From the NCBI GenBank assembly GCA_013398055.1, contig VZRS01001450.1, positions 349,550 through 413,549 of the forward strand: DNA of 64,000 nucleotides, given 5' to 3'. This document shows positions 1-13,742 of the stretch, in pieces (position 1 is the stretch's first letter; every line of letters starts with the position of its first letter). Origin of the DNA: Ifrita kowaldi (lineage: Eukaryota; Chordata; Aves; Passeriformes; Cinclosomatidae). The notes beneath the pieces are model-generated. The model was not told the DNA's origin and did no database searches. It saw nothing but the letters and a program-made list of their open reading frames with translations. Position numbers and translations under genes: made by a program.

Positions 1-3000
1 CTGACCTCATTTTCGAGGATTTGAGAAGCACAGAGAGGAAATAATGACTTAAATTTGTTGCTTTTCTGTTTCATTTGATAGATTCATTACAGCATTTGGT
101 GGTGCCTTTATAAATATGCTCAAATACTAACACACTAAAATCTCACACACTAATTCGAAAATAGTTTTCTCTATAGTTATTTTAGAAATACTTTTCCCCT
201 TCTATGAAAGTGTTAAGCATTAAAAAAGAAAGAAGATTCCTTCAGAAACATTAGTAACAGTCTTTTTATTTGTCAGACATCTCAAAATAAATCCAGTACA
301 GATCAATTAAAAAATTTCATTTTTGCAGTTTCATTGTGCTTTATTTCAGTTCAGTAATTTAAAATCATTATTCAAATAAATTATATGAATAAAAATTCAG
401 GTTAGACTAGAAAAAAAGGGATTTATTTTTATGAAAAAACCTTTCAGTAGTTCTGAAATTTCTCCTTAAATTTCTTTCAATAAGTGTAAACATTTTGTGT
501 GTTTTTGAAAAATGTGAGTTTTGGGGTAATTCTATTGGTTAGTTATCTAAATTTTGAAGAACTTACCATATGCATTTACATAATACCCTACTAACAAATG
601 TCTCTAAAGTGTGTACCCACAACATGTTTCAAAAAAAGGACACAAATGCCACATTCCATCAGTACAGGACAACACATGGCAAGGAGCCATGTTGGTGCTT
701 GCTGCACTGCCCTGGGAGCTGGTGGGGTGTTGCTGTAACGAGGCCAGTTAACCCTCTGACACCGTGACAGGCTGCTTTTGGAACCCCAGTGACTGATTCC
801 ACGTGGTGGGGTACTACATCTCGTAGCTGTTGCCAGCATCCACCCCCACACATATCACGGCAGATTACAGCAAGCGCTTTTAGGAAATTCTTTCCAAGAG
901 GTATATACCGGGAAATAAACAGCCAGTCACTACGAAAGCTCCTTGGTTGCTGCTGCCCTGAAGTGTCCCCTACACAAGATCAGTTATATAAGATCATCTT
1001 ATTCTCAGAGCTTTATATTCATAATCATCTTTATTGTCTCAGACGTTTCCACTTTTAGTAATATTGAACTTGTGAGCCGTGCTTTCATGTGATATGTGGT
1101 CTTTCCTTGACTTAACCAACATCTATTTTTCTCCTGTCCTAGCCCTATACATATGCCTATTATTGGGTTCAGACACTGTAATTAATTTATTTTTCTTTCC
1201 CCCATTTTCATGTTTTCTGTCCTTCTTATTTGAATTTAAATCTTCGTTTCCAACTGAATTAGAAACAGCCTTCATCATTTGAATGCCATCACAATTTACA
1301 AGAATTTGTTGTTGCAAGACAGCACCAAAACAGTTCTTTTAACAGTTCTTTTACCTTCACTTAATGACAAAAATATTGGTTTCAATTTCTGTCTTCAAAA
1401 CTTCCAGATATAAAATAGGTGTTTTTATGTCTAAAACTGAGCAATTGTGTTACTGCAGCTTTCATTCTGCCTTGTTCAACATCTCCTATACTGTTTGACA
1501 CCCTTGTTTCTATATCATGAACACAGATATGTTCTATTCAGTTTAATCCTTTTAGTGTATTTGCACTTTAGATGTGTGATGGCCATAAAGTTAGTCAAAA
1601 ATCCTTCCACGGAAATATGCGTATCTCCTTGAAATATATCATCCATATTATACAGTATAACATAAAATTTCCTTGCTTGTATCTGTATATTTTCCAAGCA
1701 TGTCCAGTGAACTAAAAATTTTATTTACTTCTCACAAGTTATATATCTTCATATTTAATGTGAGAAGCCACAGTATGATAAAGCCTGCACTCCTTATGTT
1801 CTAAAAGACCAAGTGAAGTGCATCACCTTTCCATAAGTGAACCGCTTGGTCTTACTAGTATTTAGTCTTGCTGCTTTCATTGCAAGCCGTCCTAAGGGGT
1901 GTTTGAATTAAACTGTATGCATAAATATTTTTTTTTTTCCTCATTCTAACTCTTGTTTCCGTCAAGTATTTTTCTTTCATAAAAATGTATCTTCTGTTGT
2001 TTTTCCCCTTGGTATATCTTGAATAATTTTTATACACTCAAGTCGAATAGTCACATGACATCCTCAGCTCTCACTTTTAAAAATTAATGATTTAATGCTT
2101 ATAGAAAAGGTTGTAAATTTCACAAATTAAAAGGTGAGGAAAAGATCCATTGTTTTTAAACTCTCACTATTTTAAGACAATCCCTTCACCGATACTTGCA
2201 TAGCCAAAAGGGGAATTCATATAAGTCCACAGGGCTGTTCAGAAAATCAGAAATGTCATCCTAACACAGACAGGTGCTCCCACCTTTCCTCTGAGCTCTC
2301 TCCCCAGGGACTGCTGGGGACCTTGGCCTCCAAGTTCAGACGTCTATACAAACCTGTGCTATTAATTTTCCCTGTGTGATCTATAAATAAATGTTTTTTC
2401 ATGTTTTGCCAAGTGATATTTGGGACCTTTTTTAAAAAAAGAGGTTTTTTTGGTGTAGTTACTTCTTATTCTTGATTCTTATGTATATTTACTTTGCATG
2501 CTTTGCGTAAATATGGTGTGATAATGCTTTTATCTGCTGGCGTTGAAATGTGCACAGGAAAAAGGAAATACTGAGGAAGGACATTCAATAGAGTGAAATG
2601 CCATTTCACAGATGCTGGATAGATTTTGTCCAATTCCTGTGTGCAGTTTTTCATTATTTTTCATCTGTTAAATCTGAAACTACATTAAAAAACTTATTGG
2701 CAGGTATAGCCCCATTTTGTGGAGAGAAATGTGATGAAGTAAAGATGAACATTTAAAAGTTCGCAGGCCTGCTAACTAGCTTGCAGTACGAGTGAGACTT
2801 CTATTTAAGCTACCTCTGACAGACCCAGTAAGGGCAAAATGGAACTTGCTTTCCTATGACAAATGGAAATGTCAGGTCACGAAAGAACAGCAGTAACATC
2901 AGTACTTCAGCTGGTAGATGTTCTGGTTATACTCATCAGCAGATGTTTTTTAGTGATAGAGGCCGTATTAGTCCCTTGTTGAGTTCCTTGCATACTTATT

Positions 3001-5418
3001 TCAGCTACCAAAACCCACAGTGTTACTCTGAGAAGCTCAGTAATGTCAAGGGGGAAAAACCCACCATATGTTCCTACAGGCTCCAAATGGAACTAAGACC
3101 CTGAAGGGATCCCTTGCTGGTGCTGGAGGATGAAGGCCCTTTTCCCACCCACTTTCATTGTATCACAAGTTTTCTTCAAAGCCTTTTCAGTGATATGAAA
3201 GCAATTAAATATGTACAAACACTGTTCCATTTGAGCATACTTCTGTAAAGCATGGCTTAAAAGTAGTTAGCAGTAGGCAGCTAGGTTGAAAGAAACATTT
3301 ATGGAGATGTTGTTAATGCTTCCAAATGAGTTTCAGGTTTTCTTTATGTCTTCTTCAATTTTACATTGCTTTAGTCTTAAAATAGTACTGAATCCTGAAA
3401 CTGAAATATATAAACTATAATAATTTGATTTTCTAGTATTCTTTTTGCCAGTCATTCGACCACCTGGACATCAAACAATTAATGTAATAGAGTTTGCAGT
3501 TTCAAATATACTCTTCTCAGTCCTGGTATCTTGTTTACTTGGGAACAACTGTTCATTTAAATGAAAAAAAATCTATACTTCAAATTAAGTAAATGCTTAT
3601 TTACAGCAGCAGACAATAGGGTTTTTATTGCTTTTCATTCCTGGCTCATATCTTAGCTCTTGTTCCTTCCTTCTCTAAATTTCTTTATGTTTATTTACCT
3701 TTTAATACCCACTGTTTCACAATTAAATTTTTCAGAGATTCTGAAAAAGTCAAACCAGCCCTGATTGTGTTCTGTCAACAGAGCAGGGCTGAAAAGAGAA
3801 TTGGGTGTGTCAGGAACTATTGTGATTTGTTTCGGTCCAGACTGAATAACAGTGAATTTCCCTGACTTCTTTTCTGCCTTTATTCTGCAGTACAAACCTC
3901 TGCATGAATAAGATAATGAGACAGTAGATGTGTACCATTCCTGTGATAAGGGGAAAACATTCTGCTCAAGTCACTCTGGCTTTTCTTCGGTTTATGTAGT
4001 GGATAGTGAATGTTTTGGCTCTATCTTTATATACTTTCATAATGCTCAGTTCTTTTCTTGTGCTTTAGAAAAGAGACTTTTAAAATTTGAAATGTAATGT
4101 TTCCCTAGTCAGCAGCTCATGATACACCAAAACCTGTACTGCAAGTATTCCAAAACCTCCAAAGTTTCAGTATTACTGCTCTGTGTTCAGTGATCATTTC
4201 TACAGCTACTCCATTAGCTCTGGAAGACAGTCAGTGTCCAAAGTGGTGACTAGATTGTTATCTTCTCCCTCTCTTTGTTATATTTAAGGTCTGATTTGAT
4301 AGTTTTGTCTGCCTTAAGTTGTTGGCAGTTCAAAATGTACTTGACAATAGAAAGAAATCTGTGATTTATGACCCAAGGACAGTAAAACTGTGTACCAGGC
4401 TGTTAGCACTATTACCTGTTATTACAGGAAATCCTGGTGATAATAATCTTTCATTTGTACCCACACGTAGAGGAAATCTGTCAAGAATCAAGGAGTAATT
4501 GACACAGAGGGTGTGTGTGTGTGAAATTGCAATATTCAAGGGGAAGTATACACAGCACAAGGGGTCTTTTAAAAGTTACAATATTTTTGAAAGGCATGAG
4601 AACAGAATACGTGGATCAAAGCCAATGGGACCCCTTGGTATAAGCTTGCTGATGATCAGTGATAGGCGCTACCATTGCATAATTAATTACTTTTTAAAAG
4701 TTCAACCTATTCTGTGTCAGTTCTCAAGCAAGCTATTCAGATGCCCTTCATTTAATGAGCTGGGAAATGATTCTGGCTGGCTCAGTGATATTGAAGCTGT
4801 GCCCTTTCCAGCCTAGTCTGCAAAAGCTTATTTTTTGATTTATCCTCTAGGGAGCACTGGTCAAGGTACTCTCTGTTTTGGTCTTTGTTTTAATGTCTCT
4901 TTTGACATTAGTCAAGACATGATAGTCACCTCAGTGCCATCTGCTCTGAACTCCATGCTGTTAAGGAAAGATGCATGCTTGCCTAGGTTTCAGTATGACC
5001 AAAATGACTGTTTAGGTTTGATGCCGTGCAGAGTCCAGGACATTTGAGAAAACATATTAAGCGACTCAGTTGATATTGGCACAGGCAATGTTTTTATGCT
5101 TGGTAATACTATGATTAGTGACTTAATTGCTGACATATGTTTTCCGTTCTTTAAGAGTCAGAGACGTGAGCTGGAAAAACATTAGGAACCACTCTTTGAA
5201 CCCCTAGTGGTGGCGTCAGCCTTCATAAAGTCTTAGCATTTGTGGCAACTCAAATACCCCAATTGCCTATTAAAACGAGTTTTTCTCTTACAACTGTGAT
5301 CCTGGTATCAGTCAGTTTGTAGCTGATGTTCTTGCTGTTACAAACATGCACAGAGAGCCCTTCCAAATAGATCTGAATTTCAACTCTAGAGACCCTCATT
5401 TCCATAAATCCATGGAAC

Positions 5419-5570
5419 CTTAGAATGGTTTGTGTTGGAAGGGACCTCAAAGATCATCCATCTCCAACCTCCCTGTCATGGACAGAGACACCTTCCCTCC
5501 ACTAGGTCAGGTTACTGACAGCCCCATCCAGCACAGCCCTGAAGACTTCCAGGGATGAGGTGAACATGCC
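5419..5570 (-). repeat. CR1 LINE 3' fragment
   Basis: Reverse-complement CR1 3' end. The + strand opens with tagaatggtttgtgttggaa and runs through gggacctcaaagatcatc, then the block containing 'cctccactaggtcaggtt' and 'cccatccagcacagccctgaa'. The element is truncated at its 5' side and has lost part of its terminal TTCTATGA repeats. No coding capacity remains. Confidence 0.92.
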
Positions 5571-8309
5571 CGGGTTTGGGCCTTACTCATATTTATCAGC
5601 AGTGCCACAATTTTTCTTTGATTCACAGATAGTAATTACATTTGCATTTTTGGCAAGCAAGATGTTCACAGCTGTGAAGCAATGTATATTTCTCCTTGGA
5701 ATATCCATTCTTGAAAAAGGCTGGAAATGAATAACTAGGAAATGACATTTTGTAAAGCCATCACAGCTTTTCATCTTGTCCAAACAGCTTTTCCACCACA
5801 GAAATACTTCCCTCCCCCACAGTTTCCCCCTATCTTAGTAAGAGGACTCTATGACTTTGTTACTGATATTGTGCATTAACAACTTTCTCACAATTATTTA
5901 TTTCAGAAGTAAAATATTGCTTTGCATTTGTGCCATTAGTATCATTACATGGGTTTAGATGGATGGGAAGCATGCATTTTTCAGTTTCCAGTACGTCTTC
6001 AGAATGTTTTCCTTCCTCAACTAAAACTGATTGATTTCCTAACCAGTAGTTATGTTCTTATTGGTTCCTGGTACTAGAAATAGAAGTTCTGTATGATTCA
6101 TTGTAACTGAAAGCAAAGCACCGTAACTATTTTAACATTCAGACAGTCTAGCTGCTCTCTCTGCCTTCTCTATTTTTCTTTTTTTTTCTATTTGAGATAT
6201 TGATCATGGTAATATTTGGGACTTTGCTTCAAAATAAGATTTTATTTTTGTTTAAATATTCATTGGCAATCGGAAATCCAGAATCAAAAATGAAGAAAGA
6301 GTTTTCAAGAACTTTCCAGCTGCTTTCAAAAATCCTCAGAAGAGACTACTGAAATAAAATACTAATTAAACTGTGATATTAACTGAAATTCCAGTTCAGT
6401 TGTTTTATCTGAAGAGAAAATCCAAGGGCTAGCTGCTCTCGGAATGTACGTTTGCACACTAGCAGATCCCTTTTCTCCAATCTTTAATAAGAAGTATAGG
6501 TAAACAGAATTTTGTTTGCTGCAGGTATATATTTCCGAAAAGGAAAGAGCTTGCAGAGTAAGGATCCTTTGTTGTTTCTTCTCCCTTCTCCACACAAGTC
6601 TGATCCATTCCCCCCTTGCCTGCTTCTCCTCTTTTTAAAGTGTGTGAATGTTATGATTTTCCCATAGTAATCCAGGTGAATAGCGATTTTGAGAGCAGAC
6701 TTCGGAACCCCTTTGACCTTGCTATCCCTCTGTGGCTCAGAACGAGCATCTGGTTTCAGAGTTACTTTCTAGTTCATTTGTTGTTAAATTAGCCTCAGAC
6801 ATTGTATTCATTGAAGGAAAAGAAAAGGACCCATTTCCTGAAATTTTGCAATATTTTTTATTGCAGGTGCTTGGAAAATAAATTAAATCCAGCTTCCCAT
6901 AAAGGATGGAATATAGAGAGAATCACAAACGTTGCTGCATAATGTAATAGTTCTTGAAGATTTAAATGATACAGATATTTCCATAATTGTTTATTTCACT
7001 TTCTCAGGTGCTAGGGAACCATATGAACTTTAATATTTGAAATACAAGCAGAAATTCTCTGCTTCCCTCTCTACTTTAAATACTCCTTGAGGAATTTATT
7101 TTGTTTTAATCAAACATGTAGTTTCTCAAGCATGCTATCCCTGAAATTGTACAAACCCGTGAATATTCTGAAAATTTATGCTTACTAAATTACACTTCTT
7201 TGTTGACACTGAAGTTCATTAGCAAAGACTATATTTAACTCCATGCTACTTCATTCATGCATTAGAGGAGTCAGATTAATTTCTGTTTTCATTGCCTTAT
7301 CTTTTAACAATCATAGAAAAATTTCAAAGAGGAAAATAGTACACAAGCCTGCTATCGTTGTTAATAGACTGTCTTTCTCATGGATAGGCAGGTTCTCCTC
7401 TGTGGGCAAAAAGCCATGGCTAGGAGGGGTAAAAAAGGAATACTGTGGGAAGATACGTACTGACAAGGCTTCCTTAACACAAAACTACAAGATTCCCAGG
7501 AGGAGATGCTTGTCCACATGCTATCCCCATAGGGTTGTGTAGTAGGGTATGATAAACACATATTTGGCCACTGCCAGGTTTTTCTCTTTTGCACCCTAGT
7601 AATGCTTCATCTGGTGCATTAATTGCTCATTTAACTCTTTTTTTTTTTTGAAATTTATTTAGTCCTTTCTGTTATTGTTCTGAAAAAAAAGCAAAACAAA
7701 ACAAAACCAAAGAAACAATCTAATTCTGTCTCAAAGGAGAATTCAAGGTTTTCTATGTCTTATAGAAGTACAGCATGTTGGGGGCAAAAAATAAAACCAT
7801 GTTTTATAAAAATCTAATCAGCTTCTCACCTGAAGTGAAAAAGATTTTCTCTTTTATTTTCTAAACATTTTTCATAAAAGTTCTTATAATAAATGTTTGG
7901 TGAAGGATGTTCGTGTGTTTTCTGGTGGCTTGTTTTGTTGTCTTTTTTCCCCTTGTATTTTTTTTTTATTCTCTATTATTCCCTTCTTTTACACGCAAAT
8001 GTTACAGACATACCTGGTCTGATGTCTTCTTCCACTCCATTTTTATGGAGAGGATCTTGAAAAGCACATGTACCAAAACAAGTAAATAAGCAAGTTTTCT
8101 ATTCTTCCTATTTCTTGACTTTTTTTCTATGAGGAAAACCAGTAAATTTTCTCTATTCCTCATGTTCTCACTAATATCTGCCTTTGATACATTCTTAAAA
8201 AGTAGTGTTTCTGATACGTCTGTTTCTCTTATTACTACTCCCAGTAATATTAGTTTTAGGTCATAGGAAGTTTATTTGTTTTGTTTTGGTTGTTTTTAAG
8301 GATCAGAAC

Positions 8310-8420
8310 TCTTGGCACTTTACAAACTTCCCATTTTGCAGGTAGGGAAATGTAAGCACAGAAGGGGATTAAATGATTCAGTCAGGATGACTCATCCAGT
8401 GAGACAACAGGTTTTTGTAT
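8310..8420 (-). repeat. MIR-like SINE remnant
   Basis: The + strand reads like the complement of the MIR core: 'cccattttgcaggtagggaa', then 'gtaagcacagaaggggatta', then 'cagtcaggatgactcatcca'. This parallels the canonical 'cattttacagatgaggaaactgaggcacagagaggttaag' order with many substitutions. Highly diverged, and boundaries are approximate. Confidence 0.5.
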
Positions 8421-10804
8421 CCTCTTATCCTACTTTATTCCCACAAAAGAAACAAATGCAACAAAGGATTTCCTGATAGCTTGTCCCTCCTTCAGCTGCC
8501 TTGGCCCCCCCACCCCCGGCTCAGGTTTCTCCTTGAGAGCCGAAGACTGTCCATGAATTCTACACCAGGATCACCGGTTAGACTTGGTGATGGGTGGTGC
8601 ATCTGCGGTGGTGCCAGCTGGGAGGGCACACCACCACTGCCGTGTGTGGTCAGCCTGGCACTGCTTAGGGGATGTAGGCTGAGTTTTGCTGAAAAGCACT
8701 GCTTGAAAAGTAGTTTTTATCTGGCAAAATTGTTGATTCTCCTGGGAACAATTCACAGGATGAAGTAACAAGATGTCAGGGGAAAATATTTGAAGATATT
8801 GTTCCAAAAGCAACAATGTTACAGTGGCATTTTTTCATCTGTAAATGGGACTGGTGAGAGATGGTGGACTTTCTCCTTGCTCTCTTGGATTGCACATTTC
8901 GTAATGTTTCCAGAGTGATATAACCACCTCCTTGGCGCCAGCAATTATGGCATGTCCTATCCCAATTTTAGTAATGACATCAGGATCAAGAAAATAGACT
9001 TTTGGAATCAAGTTGCCCGACAACTTTTTTTTCCACTAAGTCAAATAAATCATACATAACTTTTCCTGCTAACAGGAAAAGTCTTTATACAAAAGATGCC
9101 CTTATGCATTTGATTTTTCTTTTTTCTACTTATAAACATATGTCATGTTAATCATTTTGTCCTAAGGAACTCTATAGTTCAGTTGTTAGGTTTGTCCAAA
9201 CTTTGCAATGCTTTTGTTAGTTTAAACATATTCTTTTGGTGTTAGGGGGAGAGCTTGTGGAAAGGATGAGACAAGGCAGCACATTTTACCCAATGGAGAA
9301 TGGCAGCAGATTAGTTGTTGCACCAGGGAGGATGGTTGATAGATGAGAACAGCAGAAAGCAATCAGTCATCTTCCCTCCTGAAATTTTAGTGCAAATTGG
9401 AGCGCAAAACTTATTCTATGGAATTGGTTTGTGCTTACAGATAACTCGGTAACTGATGAGAAATTTTTAGCTGGCCTTGATAGATCTGTAGATATATATT
9501 TCTGCATGGGGCGAAGCTGAGTTGTAGATTTTAATGGAATGGCTTGGTCTTGCTCTGTGAGAAGAATTTCACAGAAGATTTTGTTTTGCAATACACAGTG
9601 ATTTTTGGCTTGCCAAGTCACTCACATTTATTAAAAACGTGTATGTTTTTTTCAGTTTCTCTTTCAACTAACTACATAAAATCTACTTCTAGGTTTGTTT
9701 AATACTGGAAAAAACATGCCTTGCTATAAGCAGTGTAACCTGATATTTCTGTTACTGCATTCCTTCGCAGAGAAAGACTCATTTCTTTGATGAGGCATGC
9801 GTAGCTCAGCACTGTGTGTGGCATCTGAAGACTGTAGCAACTACTGACTAGTGTTAGAGGTTCTCCTCTCATTTCTAGTTAATTTTTAATAGTCTTTCAG
9901 CATTTTTAGACTTCTGTTCATTTAGGTATTTTACCAAATGAGAGTTGTATCATATGTATAGCAACTTTACACCTCGTAATATTTTCATTATTTTGTTAAC
10001 AGTTAAAGCACTATATTTATAGCTCTATAGGTTTTGCCTTGTCACTTTTGCTTTCAGAGTCCAAGAGCCATGTGGACAATAGGGATCGTACAGTGACTGG
10101 TAGAAACATACAATATGGGGGCACAAGAGATTGTAGCAAGAACATGGTTGTATTAAAGTAGTAGTTAATCAAAATGAGACTGTGAATGAAGTGTTCCAAT
10201 GATCTTGAAGATGAGCAGAAGATCAAGTTAATCATACATGCATTATAACCAAAATGGAATGTGCTCTTCTTCATCTGTGTACAAGCCACTAGAAGGTACA
10301 CCTGCAACACTGCATTTGAAGTCTGAGATTTCTGATGGTCTACCATTAGCAGCTCTTGGTAGTGCTACAGCAGGCTGAAATAGAAAACTGGAGATAAACA
10401 ATAGCAAATGCAAGAGTCTTCAACATGTGCTCAGATGTCCACATAACAACCTGATAGCCATGTTATTATGACTGAGATGTCAAGCACAAAAGCCAAGATT
10501 GCATTTGACTTAGGGGCTTTGGTTTAGTCCCATGCATAAATAATTTTATACTTTACCTTTATGGTCTTATTTTATTTTTACTTCACTGAGTACTCAAAAC
10601 AAATGCAACTCAATTCATGACATATTTGGTATTTTATAATTTTCTTGCTTCTCATTATATGGTCAATAATATGAATTATTGACTATCTGCTGTTCATATA
10701 CGTTGTAAAAGCAGATATAATGCTTTCATTGGCTTTTCTATGCTGCTCACCACTGTGACACCTTACTGCTCCTCACAGATGATTAAATTAATTTTCATAT
10801 TGCC

Positions 10805-10880
10805 CTTGTGATAGAAGGAATTGTTATCATCCTCACTTAACAGATATCAAACCACAGAGATTAAAGTGAAAGTATTACCT
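10805..10880 (-). repeat. MIR-like SINE remnant
   Basis: Another diverged copy of the MIR core in complement, with 'gttatcatcctcacttaaca', then 'gatatcaaaccacagagatt', then 'aaagtgaaagtattacctaa'. The order of the blocks follows the consensus but identity is modest. Confidence 0.4.
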
Positions 10881-12189
10881 AACTTGAACATACAAAACGT
10901 GATGTGTAGGACTTTGGGATTTTGTTCTCCTTGACATGGAATGACTTGTATTCAGAGCATTGTTTCAAAGAAAGGGTGAGAAAATGATGAGGGGCTGGGT
11001 TACAAGGGGGATGTAGCACTTCTGCTTGCTTCTTCTTACCCTTTTCCATTGGCATTCACTTTCAGCAGTCCTAGAGAGAGATTAGTGGATCTGATGGACC
11101 TTTGATCCACCCAGTAGCAGCTCAGATGTTCAGAGTTAATCTGTGTTTGTGAGTGTTGATACCCACATGGCTTAAGCATGTGGATACCTCAAGAATGAAA
11201 AACACTTAACTAGTGACATATGATAAAGTTGGTGTAAGTGACTGGTTCATTATCAGGTGCTTTGCAACTTGAGCAAATATTATTTGCAGCTCCTGATGAT
11301 AAAATCACTCTTACTTCTCTGTAGCCCTTTGATTCAGTACCTACCTTCTGCAGTGAAAGACACAAATGTCCCACCAATAGGGGTTTCTTCCTCAGAGTCC
11401 TCTGAGGCTCTGAGCAAGAACAGATTTTAAAAATGTGCTACAGTAGCACTTCAGATTTTTTCAATAATGCTGATACATGAGGCGACAGACTTAAGGCTGG
11501 CCTATACTTACAACTTTTTGAAATTTATGAAAATATTCATAGAATCAGTAAAAAAAAAAAAGGCATTTTGCAGATACTTGGCTAAACTCTACTTTGTGCA
11601 GCAAAATACAAGTCACTAGAATATCTTGCAAAGCAGTTTCCAGAATGTTACTTTAAACATGAAAAAATATTATTTTCTCTTCCACTTTCTATCAACAGTT
11701 GACCTGCTTTCCCTCTTAAAAACTTGGACAGAAAAGTGCAGCACCACTGGACAGAATTTAGTAGTTTAGCAACAAGAAAACACAGTCCGGTAATGTGGAA
11801 CATCAGGCAGCCCTCCTAGGTAGTGCTATTAGGCACTGTAATAATATAATTAACATTAAAATATTGTTCTAAAAATCAGGAGAAACAAGGCCCAAATGAT
11901 TCATTACCGTAGATTATAATTTGCTTTGGACTAGTGACGTGAAGTATCTTTGACATTACATGTACTCAGTGAATGTGCTGAGGGTCTAACATAAGTATGA
12001 GTGCATACACACAAAATAATTCAGTCTCAGCACTCTTCCAAGGTTAGCTCCTGAACTAGTTTCCCGTTAAAGGTTATTGTTTGGATGTGGCAAAGGACTT
12101 CCAGAACTCAAATCACTACATACACCTTGATACATTTAGTAGAAGTCTAGGGAAGTGGAAGCAACAAAAAATCTAGCACATTTAGTGAA

Positions 12190-12254
12190 CTAAATACAAA
12201 AAATACAATATAAAGTAAAAATAATTAAATATAAAAAATAGAAACTAAAAAAAT
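12190..12254. repeat. A-rich low-complexity stretch
   Basis: About 65 bp composed almost only of A and T with short C or G interruptions (aaataca, taaaaata, ataaaaaata units). It has no tail-associated element next to it. Confidence 0.8.
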
Positions 12255-12919
12255 CCTAACACTCAAAATTTAAAGAATTGAAATGAACTGATGTGGAAAG
12301 GATGAAACAATTTTGCTAAACCAAAGTAGAAAAAATTTTAGAACTCTGTAGGTCTTAGTACCTTGAGCTTTCACCCTTTACAAAATATATAGCTTGCTTT
12401 CAGTGATAATTGCTGTTAACATATCCTAGCACAAATTCTTGTGGAAGTTAAATTAATTTGTGATTTATTGCCAGCAATTGCTTATGGCAATTAGAGGAAT
12501 GTTACAATGCTGTGAGGAAAAAAAATGTTTCCCATTAAACATAATTATGTGTCCTTTACCTAGAGCTTTCATTGTCATGGGCAATGAAATCTAAAGAAAC
12601 AACTGCAATTATCCAGCTGCCTCCTGTCCACCCTCCCCTGAAGCTAGCCTTGATTTCATGTTGATTTTTATGCGTGCACGTTGTACTGGTGAAACAAATC
12701 ATCTTCTATGTGCAAGGTCCCTATAGTTTGGAGCTTCTCTTTGGACTTTCCTGTCCACAGCCCTTATCCATTTTCTGCAATGCACACTTTTTGAGTAAAG
12801 GGTTGCTTAAGGTCAGTTGTGCAAAGTTTTAATAATTGTGAGCTTAGTGATGCTGAGGATTGCAAGATCCTCTTGTCATAATGGTCACCCCCAGCTCACT
12901 GGATCTCTTTCTAAAAAGG

Positions 12920-13741
12920 ACTGGGGCCTCTTAGAATGAGTCCAGAGGAGGCCACAAAGATGATCAGAGGTCTGGAGCACCTTTAGTATGAGGACTGGCT
13001 GAGAGAGCTGTGCTTATTCAGTCTGGAAGAGAAGGGAGACTTAGAACACCAGGGAGAACTTAGAACACCTTCCAGTACCTGAAGGGGCCTACAACAATGC
13101 TGAAGAGAGACTTTTTATGAGATAATATAGTGACAAGAGAGAAGCTAATGGCTTTAAGCTGAAGAAGGGTAAGTTTAGACTAGATGTTAGAAAGAAATTC
13201 TTCGTTGTGTGTGAATGCTAAAAGTCTGGGTGCAGAGAGATTTCTCAGTTTTCTGACAGCCTCTGTGTGAAAGCCTTGCTTTCTCATGGATGCTATGGGA
13301 AAACAGTTGAGAGATTTTGTAAACTATGGTATTGTTATGATACTAAGGAGAAAATATCTGAAGTAAGTGTTACTGGGTTCAGCCAATCCCTCTGGAGGGT
13401 GGTTGGTCAGAGAACCAATAACCTTATGTCAGTCCAGTGTGCTAAAGTATATAAGTGAATTTGTAAATTAATAAAGTGTCAGTTTCTTCTCACTCTAAAC
13501 CATCCACGTCGCTTTCTTCCTTGGTCTCTGCTCACTAGTGACAATTGTGAGGGTTGTAAGGCACTGGAAAAGGTTGCCCAGAGAAATTGTGGATGACCCA
13601 TCCCTGGAAGTGTTCAAGGCCAGGCTGGATGGAGATTTAAGAAAACTGATCTGGTAGAAGGTGTGTTCCTGCCCATGGCAGGTGAATTGAAACTGGATGA
13701 TTTTTTAGTGCCTTCCGACCCAAACCAGTCTATGATTCTAT
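12920..13741 (+). repeat. CR1 LINE 3' part, interrupted by an LTR (first copy)
   Basis: Forward CR1 3' region, opening with 'tccagaggaggccacaaaga', passing through 'gaagaagggtaagtttagac' and, after the insertion, 'ttgcccagagaaattgtgga' and 'ggaagtgttcaaggccaggc', and ending in the TATGATTCTAT tail at the single N. CR1 sequence occupies about 12920-13209 and 13550-13741; the interval between is the LTR. At 13028-13062 a short internal repeat (cttagaacacc twice) is also present. No intact reading frame of the LINE remains. Confidence 0.93.
13210..13543 (+). mobile_element. Solo LTR of an endogenous retrovirus inserted in CR1 (copy 1)
   Basis: 334-335 bp that break the CR1 between 'aaattcttcgttgtg' and 'agggttgtaaggcactgg', which would otherwise be contiguous CR1. 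The insert begins TGTG and ends GACA (or ACAA). It is flanked by a short target duplication: TTGTG at 13205-13209 and 13545-13549, or six bases with one mismatch (gttgtg/attgtg). Inside are a TATA-like tatataag around 13448-13455 and a polyadenylation signal aataaa at 13470-13475, only about 20 bp apart. That close spacing is known from alpharetrovirus-type LTRs, so a class II origin is plausible but inferred. Orientation + follows from TATA and polyadenylation signal. No internal retroviral genes are present. The 63-codon open frame inside is not considered a gene. Confidence 0.8.
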
Positions 13742-13742
13742 N

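Noticed and set aside
8835..9023. 62-codon minus-strand frame resembling a coding fragment
   Set aside because: No recognisable family, no adjacent frame continuing it, no splice-site context.
10805..10880. tRNA gene
   Set aside because: The local tRNA-like resemblance comes from the MIR-type core and lacks A and B boxes or a cloverleaf.
13267..13458. 63-codon open frame found twice (again at 13915-14106)
   Set aside because: Contained in the LTR and its duplicated copy, spanning the TATA-like area; no resemblance to a known protein.
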